Assembly: GCA_030829675.1 (NCBI GenBank)
Contig: JAURAE010000060.1
Coordinates: forward strand, 1-7,937
Length of the DNA stretch: 7,937 bases
Source of the DNA: Schleiferiaceae bacterium
GTDB lineage: Bacteria > Bacteroidota > Bacteroidia > Flavobacteriales > Schleiferiaceae
Direction of reading: 5' to 3'
In this document: positions 5,685 through 7,937 of the stretch, piece by piece
Layout of the letters: each line of letters opens with the position of its first letter
Numbering within the stretch: the stretch's first letter is position 1
Position numbers and translations under genes: made by a program
Notes under the pieces: model-generated
Seen by the model: only the letters and a program-made list of their open reading frames with translations
Told to the model about the DNA's origin: nothing
Database searches by the model: none

Positions 5685-7937
5685 ATGAAGCGCAATTCCT
5701 TTGCCTACAGACACATCGGACCTAAACCACTCGAAGTCACGGAAATGCTCCAGACCATTGGAGCAGAATCACTAGACGCACTTATCGACCAAACCGTTCC
5801 TGAAACCATTCGTTTTAGAGGCGAAATGGATTTAGCTCCGGCTATGACCGAAGCGGAATTTGCCAAGCACATTAACGAACTGGGACAGATGAACACCGTA
5901 TTTTCTACGTACATCGGAATGGGATACCACCCGACTGTTCTTCCAGGTGTGATTCAGCGCAACATTTTAGAGAACCCAGGATGGTACACGGCCTATACGC
6001 CATACCAAGCTGAAATTGCACAGGGCCGTTTGGAGGCTTTGATGAATTACCAGACCATGGTCGTAGACCTTACGGGTATGGAACTTGCGAATGCATCTCT
6101 GTTGGACGAAGCCACTGCCGTAGCAGAAGCCATGAGCATGTTCTATGGCGCCATGTCACGTACCAAGAAAAAAGCCGGTGCAAATAAATTCTTCGTCGAT
6201 CAAAACACCTTCCCACAAAGCATCGCATTGTTGCGCACGCGCACTGAGCCTATCGGGGTAGAATTAGTCTTCGGAGATTACCAAACATTTGAGCCTACAG
6301 AAGAATTCTTCGGTGCATTGGTACAATACCCAAATGCCGACGGTTCTGTAGAAGATTACCGCGCCTTTGCGGCGGCATGTAATGCTGCTGAGGTTCAGTT
6401 AGTCGTGGCAGCGGATATCATGTCACTCGTATTGCTCACGCCTCCAGGAGAGTGGGGCGCAGATGCCGTGGTAGGAACTACACAACGCTTTGGTATTCCA
6501 TTGGGTTATGGTGGTCCTCACGCTGCATATTTTGCAACGAAGGAAAACTATAAACGTTTCATTCCAGGTCGTATCATTGGTCGTACCATCGATACCGATG
6601 GCAATCCAGCATTGCGCATGGCCTTGCAAACACGCGAGCAACATATCAAGCGCGATAAAGCGACATCAAACATCTGTACTGCCCAGGTATTGTTGGCGGT
6701 GATGGCCGGTGCCTATGGTGTCTACCACGGACCGGAAGGATTAAGAGGTATTGCCTCTACCATCCATTTACATGCAACAGCGTTGAATGAAGCTGTGAAA
6801 GGCATGGGGCTAACCCAACATAACAAGTACTTTTTCGATACCCTTAAGATTAGTCTGAAAAACTCGACAGCGACTCAAGTAAAATCGTTGGCGGAGGCGG
6901 CTGAGGTGAACTTCAGATATTTCGATGAGCAGACCATTGGTATTTCATTGAACGAAACCACCACTGATGCAGATTTGGCCGATATCGTCGCCATCCTCGC
7001 AAAAGTTGAAGGAGTAGAGATTATTGAAATGGCAGATCCTACCGGCAACCTGCCTGAAGAGTTGATTCGCTTATCTGATTTCATGACGCATGAAGTATTC
7101 CACAGTTACCATAGCGAGACGGATATGATGCGCTATTTGAAATCTTTGGAGCGCAAGGATTTGGCCTTGAACCACAGTATGATTTCATTAGGATCATGCA
7201 CCATGAAGCTCAATGCAGCTTCTGAGATGATTCCACTTTCCACGGCAGCTTGGAACAGCATTCACCCGTTCGTACCTGTGGAGCAAGCCGAAGGATACGC
7301 TCATGTCATTGAAACTTTGGAGCGCGACTTAAGCGTAATTACAGGTTTTGATGCGACTTCATTGCAGCCAAACTCTGGCGCGCAAGGTGAATATGCAGGT
7401 TTAATGGTCATTCGTGCTTTCCACCAAGCCAATGGCGAAGGGCATCGCGATATCGCTCTTATTCCTTCTTCGGCGCACGGAACCAACCCGGCTTCAGCGG
7501 TAATGGCGGGAATGAAGGTCGTTGTAGTCGCTTGTGATGATCACGGAAACATCGATGTAGAAGACCTACGCGCCAAAGCAGAACAACATAGTGCAAACTT
7601 GAGCTCGCTCATGATCACCTATCCATCTACGCATGGTGTATTTGAAAGTGCCGTGAAGGAAATTACCGACATCATTCACCAACACGGTGGTCAGGTATAT
7701 ATGGACGGTGCCAACATGAATGCTCAGGTAGGTTTGACCTCACCGGGTCTGATCGGCGCTGATGTTTGTCACTTAAATTTGCACAAAACCTTCGCAATTC
7801 CTCACGGAGGTGGTGGTCCAGGTATGGGTCCTATTTGTTGTAAGGCTCACCTCGCCCCTTTCCTTCCAAAACACCCAGTGATTGACATGGGTGGTGAGCA
7901 GGGCATCAACTCCATTTCTGCAGCACCATGGGGCTCG
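5685..7937 (+). CDS. gcvP: Glycine dehydrogenase (decarboxylating), P protein of the glycine cleavage system, first 751 residues, cut by the right edge
   Basis: PLP enzyme that decarboxylates glycine and passes the aminomethyl group to the lipoyl arm of the H protein; with T and L proteins it yields 5,10-methylenetetrahydrofolate, ammonia and NADH. This is the one-chain form (normally about 950-960 residues), in which an N-terminal pseudo-half is fused to the catalytic C-terminal half; about 200 residues are missing past the window. Landmarks: FAYRHIGP near the N-terminus, GMGYHP (78-83), NPGWYTAYTPYQ (97-108), GYGGPHAA (274-281), then in the second half GSCTMKLN (503-510), NSGAQGEY (563-570), SAHGTNPAS (596-604) and LNLHKTFAIPHGGGGPG with the PLP lysine K701. 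Landmarks along the whole stretch fall in one frame. The ATG at 5685 gives the family N-terminus. Upstream is a good TAnnTTTG box at 5655. It diverges from the UbiA-like/kynU/kmo unit. No gcvT or gcvH is visible, as usual when gcvP lies apart. Confidence 0.97.
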   Translation, partial: MKRNSFAYRHIGPKPLEVTEMLQTIGAESLDALIDQTVPETIRFRGEMDLAPAMTEAEFAKHINELGQMNTVFSTYIGMGYHPTVLPGVIQRNILENPGWYTAYTPYQAEIAQGRLEALMNYQTMVVDLTGMELANASLLDEATAVAEAMSMFYGAMSRTKKKAGANKFFVDQNTFPQSIALLRTRTEPIGVELVFGDYQTFEPTEEFFGALVQYPNADGSVEDYRAFAAACNAAEVQLVVAADIMSLVLLTPPGEWGADAVVGTTQRFGIPLGYGGPHAAYFATKENYKRFIPGRIIGRTIDTDGNPALRMALQTREQHIKRDKATSNICTAQVLLAVMAGAYGVYHGPEGLRGIASTIHLHATALNEAVKGMGLTQHNKYFFDTLKISLKNSTATQVKSLAEAAEVNFRYFDEQTIGISLNETTTDADLADIVAILAKVEGVEIIEMADPTGNLPEELIRLSDFMTHEVFHSYHSETDMMRYLKSLERKDLALNHSMISLGSCTMKLNAASEMIPLSTAAWNSIHPFVPVEQAEGYAHVIETLERDLSVITGFDATSLQPNSGAQGEYAGLMVIRAFHQANGEGHRDIALIPSSAHGTNPASAVMAGMKVVVVACDDHGNIDVEDLRAKAEQHSANLSSLMITYPSTHGVFESAVKEITDIIHQHGGQVYMDGANMNAQVGLTSPGLIGADVCHLNLHKTFAIPHGGGGPGMGPICCKAHLAPFLPKHPVIDMGGEQGINSISAAPWGS

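Noticed and set aside
5705..7486. Minus-strand open frames of 61-73 codons inside gcvP
   Set aside because: gcvP is intact in frame throughout and strongly conserved, so these antisense frames need no separate explanation.
1..7937. A novel defence, mobile or CRISPR-type system
   Set aside because: Reading both strands showed no repeats, integrase, transposase, nuclease, toxin or RNA gene; every kilobase is occupied by recognisable metabolic genes or the UbiA-like protein.

Overview
The window looks like a chromosomal segment of a Bacteroidota bacterium, probably of the Flavobacteriales or a close relative, with roughly even base composition. The evidence is the protein repertoire (a DUF5522 cysteine-cluster protein, a UbiA-like membrane protein of the type seen in that phylum, a one-chain glycine dehydrogenase) and TAnnTTTG promoter-like boxes next to divergent gene starts. 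I cannot place it below phylum with confidence. There are no mobile elements, RNA genes, CRISPR arrays or long repeats. Coding density is very high: the only gaps between genes are 25, 18 and 71 bases.

Layout from left to right. Bases 1-1234 hold a leftward two-gene unit: a small DUF5522 protein followed, with an 8-base overlap, by urocanate hydratase (hutU), which runs off the left edge. Diverging from it across 25 bases is a rightward gene (1260-2093) for a PLP-dependent enzyme of the ACC deaminase / D-cysteine desulfhydrase family. It ends tail-to-tail against a leftward three-gene unit (5613 to 2090): a divergent UbiA-like membrane protein, kynureninase (kynU) and kynurenine 3-monooxygenase (kmo). 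Across a 71-base divergent spacer, gcvP (glycine dehydrogenase of the glycine cleavage system) runs rightward off the right edge.

Functionally this is an amino-acid catabolism neighbourhood: histidine (HutU), kynurenine/tryptophan (KMO and KynU give 3-hydroxyanthranilate plus alanine), glycine (GcvP, feeding one-carbon units to folate) and probably a small or D-amino acid (the PLP enzyme). Most of it is ordinary metabolism. The part most worth a second look is the UbiA-like gene leading the kynurenine genes: it keeps an Asp-rich DxxDxxxD patch typical of the second UbiA motif but seems to lack the first. The reading frames of hutU were checked segment by segment and are intact; gcvP was checked at several in-frame landmarks along its length. 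Both are partial only because the window ends.
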